From the NCBI RefSeq assembly GCF_037042905.1, contig NC_087258.1, forward strand, positions 1-64,000: a DNA stretch of 64,000 bases, in the 5' to 3' direction. Positions within the stretch are counted from its first letter, which is position 1, and the number at the start of each line of letters is the position of its first letter. The position numbers were made by a program, and so were the translations under genes. Below the pieces are notes generated by a model. The model searched no databases, was not told the DNA's origin, and saw nothing but the letters and a program-made list of their open reading frames with translations. The DNA comes from Lytechinus pictus (lineage: Eukaryota; Echinodermata; Echinoidea; Temnopleuroida; Toxopneustidae). Positions 45,033-58,121 of the stretch are shown here, one piece after another.

Positions 45033-46627
45033 GTAGTAATTCATCACTTTATTAACATTCAAATCGTTCAAACAAAGGAATAAAATATATACAAACATAG
45101 AAGAAAGGAACGCCCAGGACATATCTGAGTAACAGAACAAGCAGGGCATACATAAATAACATAGATTACATTAACATAATAGCGTATACAATACATTACT
45201 ATAATTACCCCGAATCAAAGTATTAAAACAAGCATGAAATTATTATAAAGAAGTACAGTATGTAGATGAAAAACGGGAACTAAAGCAGTTAAGAAAAGAG
45301 AGGTAGAAATAAAAGAAGGGAGAGATGGTACATACAAAGGTGAAATAAAAAAAATAGAAGAGAAGGAATGAAAAAGGGGGAGAGTAAAAGAGAGAGGAGA
45401 GAGAGTGAGAGGGTGAGGGCTGGTGGGAGAGAGAGGGGGTGTGAGAGAGAAAGAAAAACAACATGTGACTTCCAGGGCATTACATAAATTCAAATGATTG
45501 CACATAATATACCCCGACACAGGCAAATGACCAGATTACGTTTCTGTCTTCATTGGATACATATAAATGGATATTTGTTTCCCTCCACACATCATACACT
45601 CCCAGAAAGAAGAAAGAAAAAGCATTGGGCTGGTCAACACATGAATCCACCAACCGCTGGGCAAAGGAAATTGCACACGAAACGAATGCATTTTATCAAT
45701 CAACAGTCGGAAGGCCCTTACGCCCACCAACGGCAATACATTGAACAAAATATCCCCGAGAGTGTATGCTATGGGGGGGGGGGGGGTCACATTTTGGAAA
45801 TCCTCACAATAAGTCGTAGTAATTTTTTTTTGTTAAAATTATTTTTTTGTCTTACGGTATTTGGTTATTATTACATTATTACATTAGTGGGTCATGACAT
45901 TCCCATACGGGTTCCTCCTTGGCCGAATATATTACAAATGAAGAAGTGATGGCAAGTGACGCAAGTTTATCCCGAAAGGTCTTGAAAGGCACTGGTTTCC
46001 CACATAACGAGAGAAATTTCTTCAGCTTTTGTGAATTGTCGCTATTGATATAGCCCCTGGAACCTATTTCTATAGGAAAGAAAAGCACATCGAAACCATT
46101 GGCTTCTATGTCCGAAATCATAGGTGCATATTTATTTGATTTTCGTTCATTTGCCCTGATCAGATTTGTTTCGAAAGGAACCGTGAGTTCAATAATTGCA
46201 AGTTTCTTATCCCGTTTCCAAAATATGCACATATCTGGGATTAAGTCTGTTTGGGTGCATTCAAGAGGTACAGTAGACCGGACAGACCGTGCGTCACCTG
46301 CGAGATCACTTTGGATGACAGGACCCGATACAGATTCACTGTGCGCATCAATACCCGACTTGGCGACCTCAACGATATGATGTAATACATTGTTGTGGCG
46401 CCAAGTGAAACGGCCTTGTTCCAAGGCAACTGGACAATGATTAAGCACATGGTGAAGTGTTTCACGATTACAACATTTCGTGCACCTATCGCTTGACCTT
46501 TTACCCCATGTAAGCAAATTTGCCCGTGTATTCAATGAGTCCGTTAGAGCATTAAGCATAAATTTGGTTACTCTTTCGGGTAGATTGTATGCCACACTCT
46601 TCCACTGGGAATTATTGGTTTCTATAC
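45033..46627 (-). mobile_element. R2/NeSL-type LINE fragment (copy 2)
   Basis: Duplicate of the fragment at 31124-32718, carried along by the tandem duplication and not an independent insertion. The knuckle and restriction-like-endonuclease frame lies at 45879-46627 on the minus strand, encoding the same residues as copy 1. Confidence 0.82.
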
Positions 46628-48111
46628 TAATTAATTCAAGGGTTTTTCCATGTCTTAGATGTCAACAGTTTCGTGGTAAACCAGACAAAGTCAGACCCTT
46701 TCATACTCGAGTCCCAGACTCATACCGCCCATTTGGTAGGATTAGCTTAGACTTTAAATCTATGCCAAATTCAATCACAGGCTACAAACATTTGATGGTT
46801 GTATGTGATGAGATAACTCGATTTGTAATTTGTGCACCTTTGAAAACTTTAGACGCAGAGACTATCTGTGAAGCTTTGATTCAGAAAGTTATCTGTGTAT
46901 TTGGACCACCCTCTTGCATTGTAACCGATGCAGCCGCATCATTGACAGGAAAGTTATTGACATTGTTGTGTGATACACTTCAGATAGAGAAGAAAGTAAT
47001 TAGCGTAGAGAATCATGGTAGTTTGCATGTTGAAAGACATATCCGTACACTTTCACAGTTCTTGAAAGTGAATTTGAACCAATTTGGAAATGATTGGGTT
47101 AGATATATTTCAACTACATGCTATGCTTACAATTCATTCTCCTCAGCCCAATTAGGGAATCATAGCCCATATGAGTTAGTGTTCGGACGGGAACCCCCCA
47201 ACTTGACTAATTTGACTTTCAATCCTATGAAAGGATTATCCCAGACCTATGAGGAATATGTAGATCATCTTAAGAAGAAATTCCAACAAATTTCTAGAAC
47301 CATGCTTTCATTGCAAAGGAAGCAACAAGATAGACAGAACTCAAACATTTCACAGAAGCTAAGCAAGAGCCCAATCTACTCAGTAGGACAATTAGTATAT
47401 TTGTACAAACCAAGCTCTTCTTCCCTGACAGCAAACTCCAAAAAGATTGCTGCTGAATGGTGTGGACCTTTGGTAATCCATGAGGTACTAGACAGAACTC
47501 ACTATATTCTGGCTACACTAAAGGGAGAAATCCTGAGAGATGCGTTCAATTACAATAGGCTTAAACCCTGCTTTGTAAGAGCATCTAATGAAAGGAAAAA
47601 TATCACTCACATCCAAAAGTTGAAACAAGCACTAGGCGAGAACAACCAAACACAGAATGACAAAGAAAGCTCTGAAAAAGAGACAGTACAATTCATCAAT
47701 GAAAATGATGAAATTTTGTCAAAGTTTGATTGTGAACAAATCATGTGCTATCAACAAACAGAACCAATCGATGAGAGTCTCTATACTTCATCTATGATAG
47801 ATAACCAAGGTATAGCTACCCCTAGGAAACTGACACAGGACGAGTTAAGGAAACAAATTGACTTATTGTTGACTGCCCCTACTAGTGATACTATGACTCT
47901 TCATAGAGGACGATTTAAGTCAGGGCACTTGCAAATTTTGGTTTCATTTGACAAATCACAGGTTGACAACAAACCTAGTAGACAAGTGAATTTTTGGTGG
48001 AATATAGATATGTACCCAGATGAAGAACCGTTGATTCATAAGATTTTGTTTGATAGAATTATACCAGTAACAGGCACTCCTAAGAGGATGTTGCAGAATT
48101 TGTTTAGGTAA
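46628..48111 (+). pseudogene. Integrase part of LTR retrotransposon 2 (copy 2)
   Basis: Same frame as 32719-34202, with the D-D-E residues kept. Copy 2 reads TDAAAS where copy 1 reads TDAASS next to the second catalytic Asp, and QQTEP where copy 1 reads QQAEP. I cannot tell which state is ancestral. The 48112-48944 stretch after it is the non-coding 3' part with the polypurine tract. Confidence 0.85.
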
Positions 48112-48944
48112 TTTGATGTGTGAAATTGATAAAGGTTTATTTATCATGTCTAAGTTTTAGAGCTTTTCTCTTATTAACATACAAATGTATTTAGTATGTA
48201 TCAAGACATTGATAATTTGGCAGATGTGATAATTTGCTTTTAGATCATTATATGATCGTTTACAAGTTTAAATACACTTGTTGAAGAACCGTTTTAAAGA
48301 TTTATGACGTAGGAGAACTTTGTCTTATATGACTTATAACTTATACGAGTAAGGTTTGGATTATACAATATTCTGTGTTTACACTTCTTTTATATGAAGT
48401 AAAATTGGTCTAGATTTGCATAGAGTATATCCAACATCTTGAGCGCCCTCGTTTTATTCCAAAATCATAAATTTTTAGATTGTTATTGATTGGATTGAAG
48501 ATTATGGATCTATCTTCTGACAGAACAGTGAATTTGATATTTTGTGTTTTGCGATTGTTGAATTGTATTATGTATACCTTGTTTAGTTGAATGTATTGGC
48601 TTATATGATTGGATTTAAGAACTCTTTGGGTTTGTCGAGTTCAGATGTAGTCTTTTGTATGTAAGATAGTTTGTACAGTGTAAATATGTTATATAGTTTT
48701 TCAGGAATAGTGCATAAGTCTGCACATTATTGGAAACAGTTTTCTTTTATAATTTTATCGATGTATTTTCATACGGCATTGTGTGAGAGTTTGAGAGAAA
48801 GAGGAGGTAGAAGGTAAATTAAAAAGTTTCACAATATTATTATTTTGTTTTATATGAACTTTAATTGTTAACTCTATTGGACCATTATTTCAATATTTTT
48901 TTCTAAACAAATGTGGGAAAGCCACATTTTCTAACAAAAGGGGA

Positions 48945-49587
48945 TGTTATGTGATGATAAGATATATCTCACATATTCAATAATATATCAATACATAATC
49001 AATACTTAATCAATGCTTCTACAGGAAGTATAACAGGAAACTATATGTCTACCAATTCCAACTTTCTTAAGAAAGTATTACTCATCCGTCTTTCAGCTAA
49101 ACTTCTGACCACACACATTTTATGGGTTTGTTATTCACTAAATTTCATGTTCTCCCTATAAGGTCAACTCCCCCAATTCAGAGTAAAGTTATGACGCACA
49201 TATTGTTTTGGTCAAGCATCCAAGGTTGACCAACACCTGTTTGGTTGTAAAGAGTCTAGACCAGACCAGTATAAAAGGGGTTCACTTCTGAACCCAAATC
49301 AGAATGCAGATTGGTTTACAGATTACTTTAGAGATGGTTCCAGCATACAGACAGCTACAGAAGAGTTTATATTTTATACTGCAGAATTTATATCATCTTC
49401 ATCTTTAGAGTATAGTCACCATCAGACTTACTCATGTTCCTGTATTATTTGTCATCATCATCAACTTATTTATAATCTTCAATAAATGTAAATATGAACT
49501 GTACAGGCTTTGTATTGCTTCGTCTCATTTATAACTTATAAGTCTGGTTGAAAGTAAAAGTGCAATCGATCCAACCCCAACACAACA
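48945..49587 (+). repeat. 3' LTR of LTR retrotransposon 2 (copy 2)
   Basis: 643 bp. By eye it matches the left LTR (21190-21832) at both positions where the copy 1 right LTR differs. Confidence 0.9.
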
Positions 49588-49591
49588 ATAA

Positions 49592-50069
49592 TTTCTACAT
49601 CTGTGTTTGTAATAGCTTGATTTAACATTCTGTTCAATAAATCAAAAAAATTAGACGCCGAGTTCGGTGGTCTGTATATAACACATATAAGCATTGTTTT
49701 TTAGTGTTTTATTGACAGTTTAACCCAAAGAGTTTCAATATCGTCACACACGATATAATTTTCATACAAACAATTTATGTCATCTTTCACGTAGAGTGCT
49801 ACACCTCCTCCATGTCGATTGCGGTCTTTGCGGAAAACATTGTAGTGTTCAATATCTAATTCAGAATCAGATATTGTACCATCACATTTGGTCTCCGAGA
49901 TGGCAACAACATGGAAAGGATGATTTCGTAGGAAAAAATTAAGTTCAGATAGCTTTGACACTAGTGAATTTATATTAATGTGACATAACTTTAAACCCTT
50001 CTTTGGAAGAAATTCTAAACAATTTATCCTGGGTTCCGAAATATTTACATGTATGGGCCCAATTTACAT
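49592..50069 (-). pseudogene. LINE AP endonuclease N-terminal half (copy 2)
   Basis: Duplicate of 35683-36160 with the same in-frame stop. One Lys to Asn change (LKFFLR to LNFFLR) near 49938. The rest of ORF2 was not included in the duplication, so the frame ends at the LTR. Confidence 0.83.
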
Positions 50070-50129
50070 CATGTTGTGAGTAAAATGAAAAAGTACTCAT
50101 AGAGCTGTTTTCATCACAATTGTTAACAT

Positions 50130-52052
50130 TTAACTGTGAGGATTGTTTAGAAGGTTCTTTGCTGTCGTGAGACAGTCCATCCAATCCTTTGGAAACATTC
50201 TGTTCTCTGGTTTCCGTCGTGACTTGGTACAACTTCGCCAAGGAAAAGGTGGAGGTTCATTGCTCATTTGAGAGTCTTCATATGGCGTCCAACGTGGATA
50301 CAAATCACGAGTTGATGTCAATGCACCATCTGCTCCATTCCATGGGATTCCGTCGTTATTCAGAGGAGGAAAGTCAGCATCACAGGACCTATATCGCGAG
50401 TCATTCGATGCAGATCTCGATGTACGCCGGAGAAAACTGATAATATTTTGTGCGAAGGTGATTGTCCCGGTACGATTTAGATGCACGCCATCTACGTTCA
50501 AGTGACGGTCGGGGACGATGTTGTCGTTGCTAATGATGAACCAGCCTCGCTGATTGGCTGAAAGTTTGATAGCTGCGTTCACATCTGAAACTTTGGTGTA
50601 TTCTCTGTGGTCTTCGTTCTGTCTGTGCATGATAGTTGATACAGCAATGATTTTGACTCCTGGAATTTCATATATTTGTTCAAGAAGGGATATTGTCTTG
50701 GCGATTATTTCATCTGCCTCATCGCATCTAATGTTATTTGTGCCGAGATGTACCACAACTTCGCTCACTCCGTATTCATTGGCTAGTTTATGTACATCAC
50801 TGTACGCATCTTCAATCCTAGCTCCGTTCAAAGTTCTGCAAACTATTTTCTTACTTCGAGAAAGTTTTGATGGTCTTATTTGTTTAGTCATAGAGTCTCC
50901 AATTATCAGCACATCTGCTTTCATTTGTGTCTGCGAAGAATTCTTTGTATTGTGCTTACTTGCTGGATTTTCGTCTTTTTCGTTATTTCCTGTATGCCGA
51001 GAGTCGATTGTGGTTTGGACGTCATGTCTCATCATAGCATCTTCTACCACAACAGTATTATCATTTGCATGTTTAATGTCATGGTCCGATTGAGTGTTAT
51101 TATCATCATTTCTGCCAGATAATTCATCGTATATCAGTTTTTGCTTGTTTCTGTACTCATTGAGTTGTTTATCAATATCAGATATATCGGCATGACCGAT
51201 GTGTGTTGGAGTAGGACGGATAACTTCAGGGGACTCTTCATGGGAACAGTTTGAATCAGCAGATCGCTGAATAGCATCATATTCTTTAATGCAGGCATTC
51301 TGTAAGGGAGCGGGTTCATCAGGGCACAACCCTACTAAAAGTTCATTTACCTTCAGTTGCAAATCTTTGAATTCCTTTGAAAGGCGATCCAATTTCAAAT
51401 GCAGTTCGTAGTTTGTATACAAACAAGAGCTTGTACTTTGCTTCGCGCATGAGCAAGTGGACAAAGAGCAGTTTACCCTCGACTGAGCAGAGGGTGAATC
51501 CTTTGATGACGTGTTCTTAGATGGGGAATCCTTTCCTACTACAGATGGGTCCGTTGTACATAAACAGCTTTTGTGTATATGAATGGGATTTCCTCGTGAC
51601 TCAACGTCACGGTTGTTGAACATGGGGTAAGAATCCGTTTGGCAGCTATTATCAACAAAATTTGCATACGAATTACCATGACCAATTAAGGTAGTGGGGG
51701 AATCCGTTTGCTTGCCGTTGTCATGGAGAGTATGCTCATGTAATCTAGAGTTGTGAAAGTCATGGCGGCAATTTTTTGCTGCTAAAATGCTGTAATGACG
51801 GGCAATATCTGTATTCAGATGACTATATATCGATCCTAATTCAGATGTTAGATAATCAATCAATTCCTCATCAAGTGCTGCATTGACAATATCATGTTTC
51901 AGTAGATGAGATAAGATAGTGTTTATACTAGAAATTGTCAAATGCTTTGGTAATTTGCATCTAAATTGATCAGATCCAGGAATTCCATGACATGAGTTAG
52001 TTTTTAATTTCGATGCAAGCTTATTTTTAGTCATTTTGCAGAGTGTATTCAA
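50130..52052 (-). CDS. LINE ORF1 with SGNH-type esterase domain (copy 2)
   Basis: A 640-residue frame. I see no amino-acid difference from the copy at 36221-38143, and the esterase blocks GDSM, GTNN and DGVHLN are unchanged. It is stranded without an ORF2 behind it, since the duplication carries only half of the endonuclease. Any expression would be as an ORF1 protein alone. Confidence 0.83.
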   Translation of the reverse strand: MNTLCKMTKNKLASKLKTNSCHGIPGSDQFRCKLPKHLTISSINTILSHLLKHDIVNAALDEELIDYLTSELGSIYSHLNTDIARHYSILAAKNCRHDFHNSRLHEHTLHDNGKQTDSPTTLIGHGNSYANFVDNSCQTDSYPMFNNRDVESRGNPIHIHKSCLCTTDPSVVGKDSPSKNTSSKDSPSAQSRVNCSLSTCSCAKQSTSSCLYTNYELHLKLDRLSKEFKDLQLKVNELLVGLCPDEPAPLQNACIKEYDAIQRSADSNCSHEESPEVIRPTPTHIGHADISDIDKQLNEYRNKQKLIYDELSGRNDDNNTQSDHDIKHANDNTVVVEDAMMRHDVQTTIDSRHTGNNEKDENPASKHNTKNSSQTQMKADVLIIGDSMTKQIRPSKLSRSKKIVCRTLNGARIEDAYSDVHKLANEYGVSEVVVHLGTNNIRCDEADEIIAKTISLLEQIYEIPGVKIIAVSTIMHRQNEDHREYTKVSDVNAAIKLSANQRGWFIISNDNIVPDRHLNVDGVHLNRTGTITFAQNIISFLRRTSRSASNDSRYRSCDADFPPLNNDGIPWNGADGALTSTRDLYPRWTPYEDSQMSNEPPPFPWRSCTKSRRKPENRMFPKDWMDCLTTAKNLLNNPHS

Positions 52053-52390
52053 TAATCACACTAGTAAGATATGAATCAATCAGTATAAGCCTCAGTAATA
52101 GACGAATAGAGTGTAAAATTACCGATTTGTGTTTCCAAGAGTTCAGGAGGTTCCTGTCTATACAGATGGGACTATGGTGGAAAGTCGTATATGGAAGCAC
52201 GGAGAGACTAAGATCAAATTCACCACAAAATATCACTCAGAATTCCAGTGAATATGTCTCCAATATCATGAATATATTTCCAATATAATAAAAGAATCTA
52301 CCAAATCCAAAAATCCACTTATAATCGTAAAAATGCTATTAAATCATGCACTTTGTCCGAGACTTTGACACCTGATCGTAGTATATTCAA

Positions 52391-52956
52391 TGTATGATAC
52401 CCTACATGATGTGATTATCGTTCACATGGAGGTGCAGTGCCTTGAAATGTGGGGCAATATCAAAACTCCAAAGTTGCAAAATGACACAATATTGAATGCC
52501 ACTGTTCTTTTTTCAGTGGTGATGAGTGAGTTTCTCAGCGGTTTCTTTTAATTATTCTCATGAACCTTAACATCAACATTAACATGGATTCAAACACAAC
52601 TCTGCACAAGCAAACACATAAAAAAAAAGATGCATGAGTATTTCAAACCATGTTATCTCACAGAACCATCACTACAGAAGCAGGGGCATGACTTGATTGG
52701 ATTTTCATCTGTAATGACACAGACAAAAGAACCCTTTATGACCTTTTCTGCTCGTTTTGCAGCTTTTCAGATTTGACCGTATCCAACACATTTGAATCCT
52801 GCTTTTTTTCGTGATGGCATGATCTTAACAAGCATGGTATCATTTTAAAGAAAATTAAATGATCTTTTGAATGATGTAAAATATCTATTGTGTAAAATTG
52901 GGAGTTGGGAGAAATTAATGGCCAAACACAGATTTCCAAACTTTTTTTGAGGGGTT
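52391..52956. repeat. Right part of the TA-flanked inverted-repeat element (copy 2)
   Basis: Duplicate of about 38483-39047, ending in the terminal inverted repeat (TCCAAACTTTTTTTGAGG, 52935 onward) followed by TA. The left terminus is absent from this copy. Confidence 0.75.
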
Positions 52957-55557
52957 TATATTACCATATTTAAGTTAAAAGACCTACACTGTATCATGCT
53001 TTTTTCAGTGGCTTTATTGTAATGGATCGTTGGGATATAAAATAATGAATTACAGTAAATATCGATATGCAAGTGAGCGAAGCGAGCGAGGAAATTTTTT
53101 ATTAGTTGGAAGGCAGAATGATAACAAAAATCGTCTTTCAAGGGGTGTGTAAATGTGGGAGAGATGCAGCGACTGAGCGTAGTAGTAAATAACAAGTAGT
53201 AAGTAGTAAACAGATATTTTGTTCAATGAAAACTCATTTGCTCTCTGGTTAAAGGTGATATAAGAATAAAAAGAAGGTATCATGAATCAGGAATAAGGGT
53301 GCTTTATGATTTGAGGTATCACAGACCACAATATAAACTTTCAAAAAAGCTGAACTACCACGGTCGTGCAAATTAAAAGAAACATACTGCAGAAAAGAAA
53401 GATTTGGGATAGTCTTTAAGAATATTGAGAGATGATGCAATTTTCAAAATTTTGAATTTGTATTTTGTATTTATTATCCGGAATTCACAGTAAAAAACAT
53501 AAGTGTACAAAGGAACATATAAAAGCAAGTTAAAAATAACAAGTTAGAATAAACATATACAAAGAAACAACAATATCAAAGAGACATGAGAATAGTGAAA
53601 ACGGAAGGACACCCAGTTCAGCTCTTTCCCATAGACAGTACTGTTCTTCCATGGGAAATAAAAATCTTACAAAAATCTCTCAGAACAAAAGGAAAAAATA
53701 GGGGATATGTTGGGGGGGGGGTCCAGTATCAAATTCAAAATACTTCATAGATCAGGGAGGAAGGCATTAAGCATATGTAATAAATAAATAAATTTCATTT
53801 TTTCAAATATTTATTACATTTTAACGGAATTAATGTGATTTTAAGTCTCCTATAAGCGGATGAGATTGTTGGGCTTTTTTTAAATAGCAGAGTCCTAAAT
53901 CACCCCTGTGTTTCATAAACGACAAAGATTTTTGGTCAGCCATCGTTAACTTCTCATCCACTTAACTTGAAGTAAAGAGTATGCCTATTTAAATATTTTT
54001 GTACATATTATCCCCCGCCTCCAAAAAATGCTAAGATAGTATGACTTCCCCAACATTCACGCCAGTGTATTCAAAGGATGTCTTGATTGGTTAATGATCA
54101 AATTTATAAGCATATGTAAAAGTCATTTCTATCATAAAATTCATAAATGGACGTATACATATAATCTCATGATGAAGGGGATATACAATTTTCTAAAAGT
54201 AGGGATTTGCCATGGGAAAATCTTGTAAGATTATAGATTGAAAGCGGGAGCAGAGCGACATCGCGAGAACTCTGACATTTTTATAGAATGCAAATCTGGG
54301 CAAATTTAAGCACATTGATCGCATTTAAAGATGAATCAACACATCAACAGTAGTATTAATAATTTGATGATTACAAAATATAATTTCTCTCTTGAAAAGT
54401 GGGGGGATGATGGCAAATGCCAACCCCCTCCATAAAGTGGAGGGTGTATCCCCCATCCCCGGGACAAACGCTCGTGCAAAATGGCCTTTTCCTCGTCAAA
54501 TTTACAAAATTTACCCAAACTAAACATTGATATTTTTGTTCTACCAGTGTTCGCCATTTGGGTTTGCAAGTCTTCTGCACACTGATGGAAAGTGATTGAC
54601 ATTAAATGTATGGTATTGAAGCTAGGAAATATATGCTGTGCACACACAATATCCTATCATGTTGTGATACTATGTTTTGTCATTTTGGCAAGCTAAAGAT
54701 TTCCACTCTGAACTTCGTGCTCGAATAAGTTCCTACTCTATAGAGCCTGATGCAGAGGGTAGTGGACTGAATTAAAGCTGTAATATTTATATTTTGATAC
54801 TTTATCTCTACCTAACTAATGATAAATGCAAATGTTTCCCTAAAGTAACTTAGCATTACTTCACATTATTTACCAAGAAGAAATATGCTTCAAGGATAAA
54901 TAGATTACCCCAACTGTTAAGTCAGCAAAACAGCATGTCAAAGGTGCTCTTCTTCAGGAGTTTTGCCTGGAGAGCAGCTGATCAAAATGACTCCACTCAA
55001 GTTACCTTGCACTTATCTGGATGGAAATATAAATTAGATGGAAGTTCCTGTACCTGTTCGTAGCACAGTGGCTGCTCCCGAAGACTTATCAGAAACTGTT
55101 TCATGCGGAAGCAAATCAGGCCCACTATTATTCATGTTCTACGGCTAGCATTTTCGGAATTTGGTGTACTGTATAACATAGTGCCATTCTATATACTGTA
55201 CAAGGAAAACTACACATAGAGTCAAGACAGTTCAGACTGAAAAGCAGGAAAATCAGTCTTGAAGAGGAATTAGAGAACAAAATGAAGTGGAGTCAGGACG
55301 GTGTAAAATGTCATATTTTGTCTATTTGGATACTTGTCTAAAAAATGTTAACTTGTGTTTTAGAAGTCATTGTTTTTGTTTTATTTCTGTTTATGGTAAC
55401 TCCCGTAGGAACTCGACAGGACAGCATTATGCTGGTAAACGCCAAGCTGGTATATAACCAATTACCTAGGAAACATTTTACGTCTAGGTTAATCAGTCAT
55501 AGTGGCTGACGTTATAGACGACATATATCGCTCTCGGGTCTTTTTATTAAAGTGGAG
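52957..55557. other. Spacer in duplication copy 2, no gene
   Basis: Same content as 39048-41650, including the GAGCGAAGCGAGC repeat at about 53070-53092. No coding signal. Confidence 0.5.
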
Positions 55558-55639
55558 ACAATGGCAGAGTTTGGATTCGAACTCACAACCTTGCGATTAT
55601 GAGTCCAATGTTAATTCTAACCACTGGACCACACGACCC
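55558..55639 (-). repeat. tRNA-Met-like SINE head (copy 2)
   Basis: Duplicate of 41651-41732 with the same B box; no difference seen. 55640-57377 after it is spacer without a gene. Confidence 0.55.
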
Positions 55640-57377
55640 GTGTTTTTATGTGGCTCCTACATGATCGATCTTAAACCAGAACCCAAGTGTAATACACTGT
55701 TTATTGTTTATGACCCTGACCTTGATGATAATTAATATGTTTTATATAAAACTACTAAAAGAACTCGTTTTCATATTAGAAAGTAGTGTGATTTGATACC
55801 AAGCTTGTGTTTGATATCAAACATGTTTTGATTAAAGTCACTGTAAATTTCCTGACATCATTTGACTTATCATGAACATAAATGTAATTTAGGGGATCTT
55901 GTAATGCATTTAAACTATTTTAACCTTTATATTTGCATTTCACTTGCCACAGGCTTAAATTCGTTACCAAACTTCTTTCGTATTCCAAATATGATGTACT
56001 CCGCATTATATGTTGTAGGCCTATACATTTCAGACCCAATTTGACTTTAATGACCCCAAATGACGCTTGATTACTCTGGACACGTTTTAAATGCCTAGTG
56101 ATTCACATATATGGGTTTAATTTTGCATTTGCTTTAACGTAATATCCAACATGTCATGACATCTTTATTCCGCTCAATAGAAAAGTCATAATTAAAAGAC
56201 TACGTCGGAAAAAAATAACATTCCTCAATATGCCACGGTATAGCAACTATCAGATTCTTCATATAAACACCCTTAATTTAACTTTTAGCAAAAAATGCAT
56301 ATAAAATACTTAAATTATTTGTATTTAAAACATGAAATGTTCCGCCTTATATACATTAATCACATTTAAATGACACTTAGCTGACCTATACGTGATATAA
56401 ATAATCAGAGAGTCATACGTTTACGCTTGATTTTTTTTGCTTAAATTTGATACTAAACCTAACATGTTTATTCTGAACAATATGAAAGTCATATTTAAGA
56501 GGTATGTGAAAATGTGGGCGTTTCCTTAACACGTCAATAAAAAATACACAAGAGTGGCCAGGTGACATCCGTCGAATTCTTGAAGTAGACAACCCATACT
56601 ACACGTGGGCCTACAACTTTTGACAAGAAAAATCGCATACGTACCCAATTTGGCGGTCATGTCATGCAATAATCTTGATCATGTCTCCCCGACTAGATAC
56701 AAACACGACAAAGTTGCAATTGCAGCTATTGCAATTGTGTGCTATTTAGAAAAGATAAATGTCTAAATAGGTGTTTGACTTTTTTGGGGGGGGGGGGAGG
56801 GGGCGCATTTGCTCAACTTGAAGGTAGAGAGTTTGACCAAATCCTACTTCTATGTAACAATCTCTACAAAATTACGGAAAATTTCGAAAGACGTCATTAT
56901 ACATAAATGACACATTTTAGGCTGATATGATGGCTATTTATATTTCATTTTAATTATGGAACTGTCACAAACCTAACGATTTATGCAAGTCATTTGTAAG
57001 ATACATGATAATTTTCAATTAGTTTCTTCTTCGTAAATATACATGTTACGCTAGTTAAAACGTCCATATGTATAGGGCTCATTATGGAAAGCTTTCTCTT
57101 GCAGTCGTCATCCGTCAGGCCATGGGATAAATTCAACTATTAGAAGCGTTCGGATCGTAGAGAGGATTTCGTGTCGTAGACCATCTGTTTGATAAACGTT
57201 TTCTGAAGGGAAGAATAAATTGAAACACGTAGAAGAATTAACATTATAAGTAACTATGACGTAACATCAGCATGTTTAGCTGCATTGAACTCATCCCCCA
57301 GTTAGGTAAAACAAGCAAGAATGCTTCACCTATAAAACAAATACCCAGGATAAATACAAACACTCGCGATGATGAAA

Positions 57378-57471
57378 ATATGAATAGTCCTGATAATTAA
57401 TTAGATGATTACAATGGTTAATATGAATAGTCCTGATAATTAATTATATGATTACAATGGTTAGATTACCA
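57378..57471. repeat. 43-bp tandem repeat (copy 2)
   Basis: Same two-unit array as at 43467. It is followed within a few bases by an insertion unique to this copy. Confidence 0.8.
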
Positions 57472-57482
57472 TGATTACAATG

Positions 57483-57584
57483 AGTCTTTTAATTGTTTTT
57501 ACTTTGTATGCATGACCAATTCAGCCATTTGGCTGCGACTCATGTTTTTAATAAACCTTGAATTGAATTGAATTGAATTGAAAT
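57483..57584 (+). mobile_element. About 100-bp retroelement-tail insertion, copy 2 only
   Basis: Copy 1 has GTT here; copy 2 has about 102 bp ending in AATAAACCTTG and (AATTG) repeats. A polyadenylation-like hexamer followed by a short tandem tail is the mark of a 3'-end LINE or SINE integration. It must postdate the duplication, unless copy 1 lost it precisely. Confidence 0.7.
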
Positions 57585-57907
57585 AGATTTATTTACAATG
57601 AAACCTAGCATTGCTTTGATTTCATGGCAATAATTTCGTTAGGACACAAAAGGTTATCTTCCAATTAATGACTTAGGAATCTCATGGAAACGATTATAAT
57701 TTAAGGTTATTTCAAACGATGTTGTCATACATATTATAATCCTTAGAGGTACACTAACAAGAAAGGAGGGGAACCGGAAAAATGGAGATCGAAGAGGATA
57801 AGAGGAGAGAGCGAGATAAACAGAGATGGAAGTGTGAGGGGAAGTGTGTGCGTGTGTCGTGTGCGAGAGAAGGAGAGTGATAGATAGTGATGTGTGTAGG
57901 TACAACA

Positions 57908-57990
57908 TGTACAATGGCCGAGTGGTCTAAGGCACCGGACTATACCATTGGAGTCCGGGGTTCGATTCCAGGCACGGTCCTTGACCAAGG
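57908..57990 (+). repeat. tRNA-Leu/Ser-like SINE head (copy 2)
   Basis: Duplicate of 43899-43980. A and B boxes are intact at 57915 and 57959. One base differs just after the A box (GGCACC versus GGCGCC). Confidence 0.55.
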
Positions 57991-58121
57991 CATTACAACT
58001 ACACTGCTTTACCATCTTTCGTCAAACAATTAAGATAGACCTATGCCTTATTGATACCAACGTGTGCACGTGTCGTTCTTAAGTATGTTTTCAGTTAATC
58101 TCTTTTCTTCGTATATTTTTA

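Larger units (their letters stand above)
44121..58121. repeat. Tandem duplication, copy 2 (14,001 bp)
   Basis: Direct copy of 30212-44111. The offset is 13,909 at the start, becomes 13,907 after a G-run, 13,911 after a T/G-run, and 14,010 after an insertion of about 100 bp at 57483. It continues into the 3' flank of the SUSD2-like gene at 58122. Confidence 0.95.
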
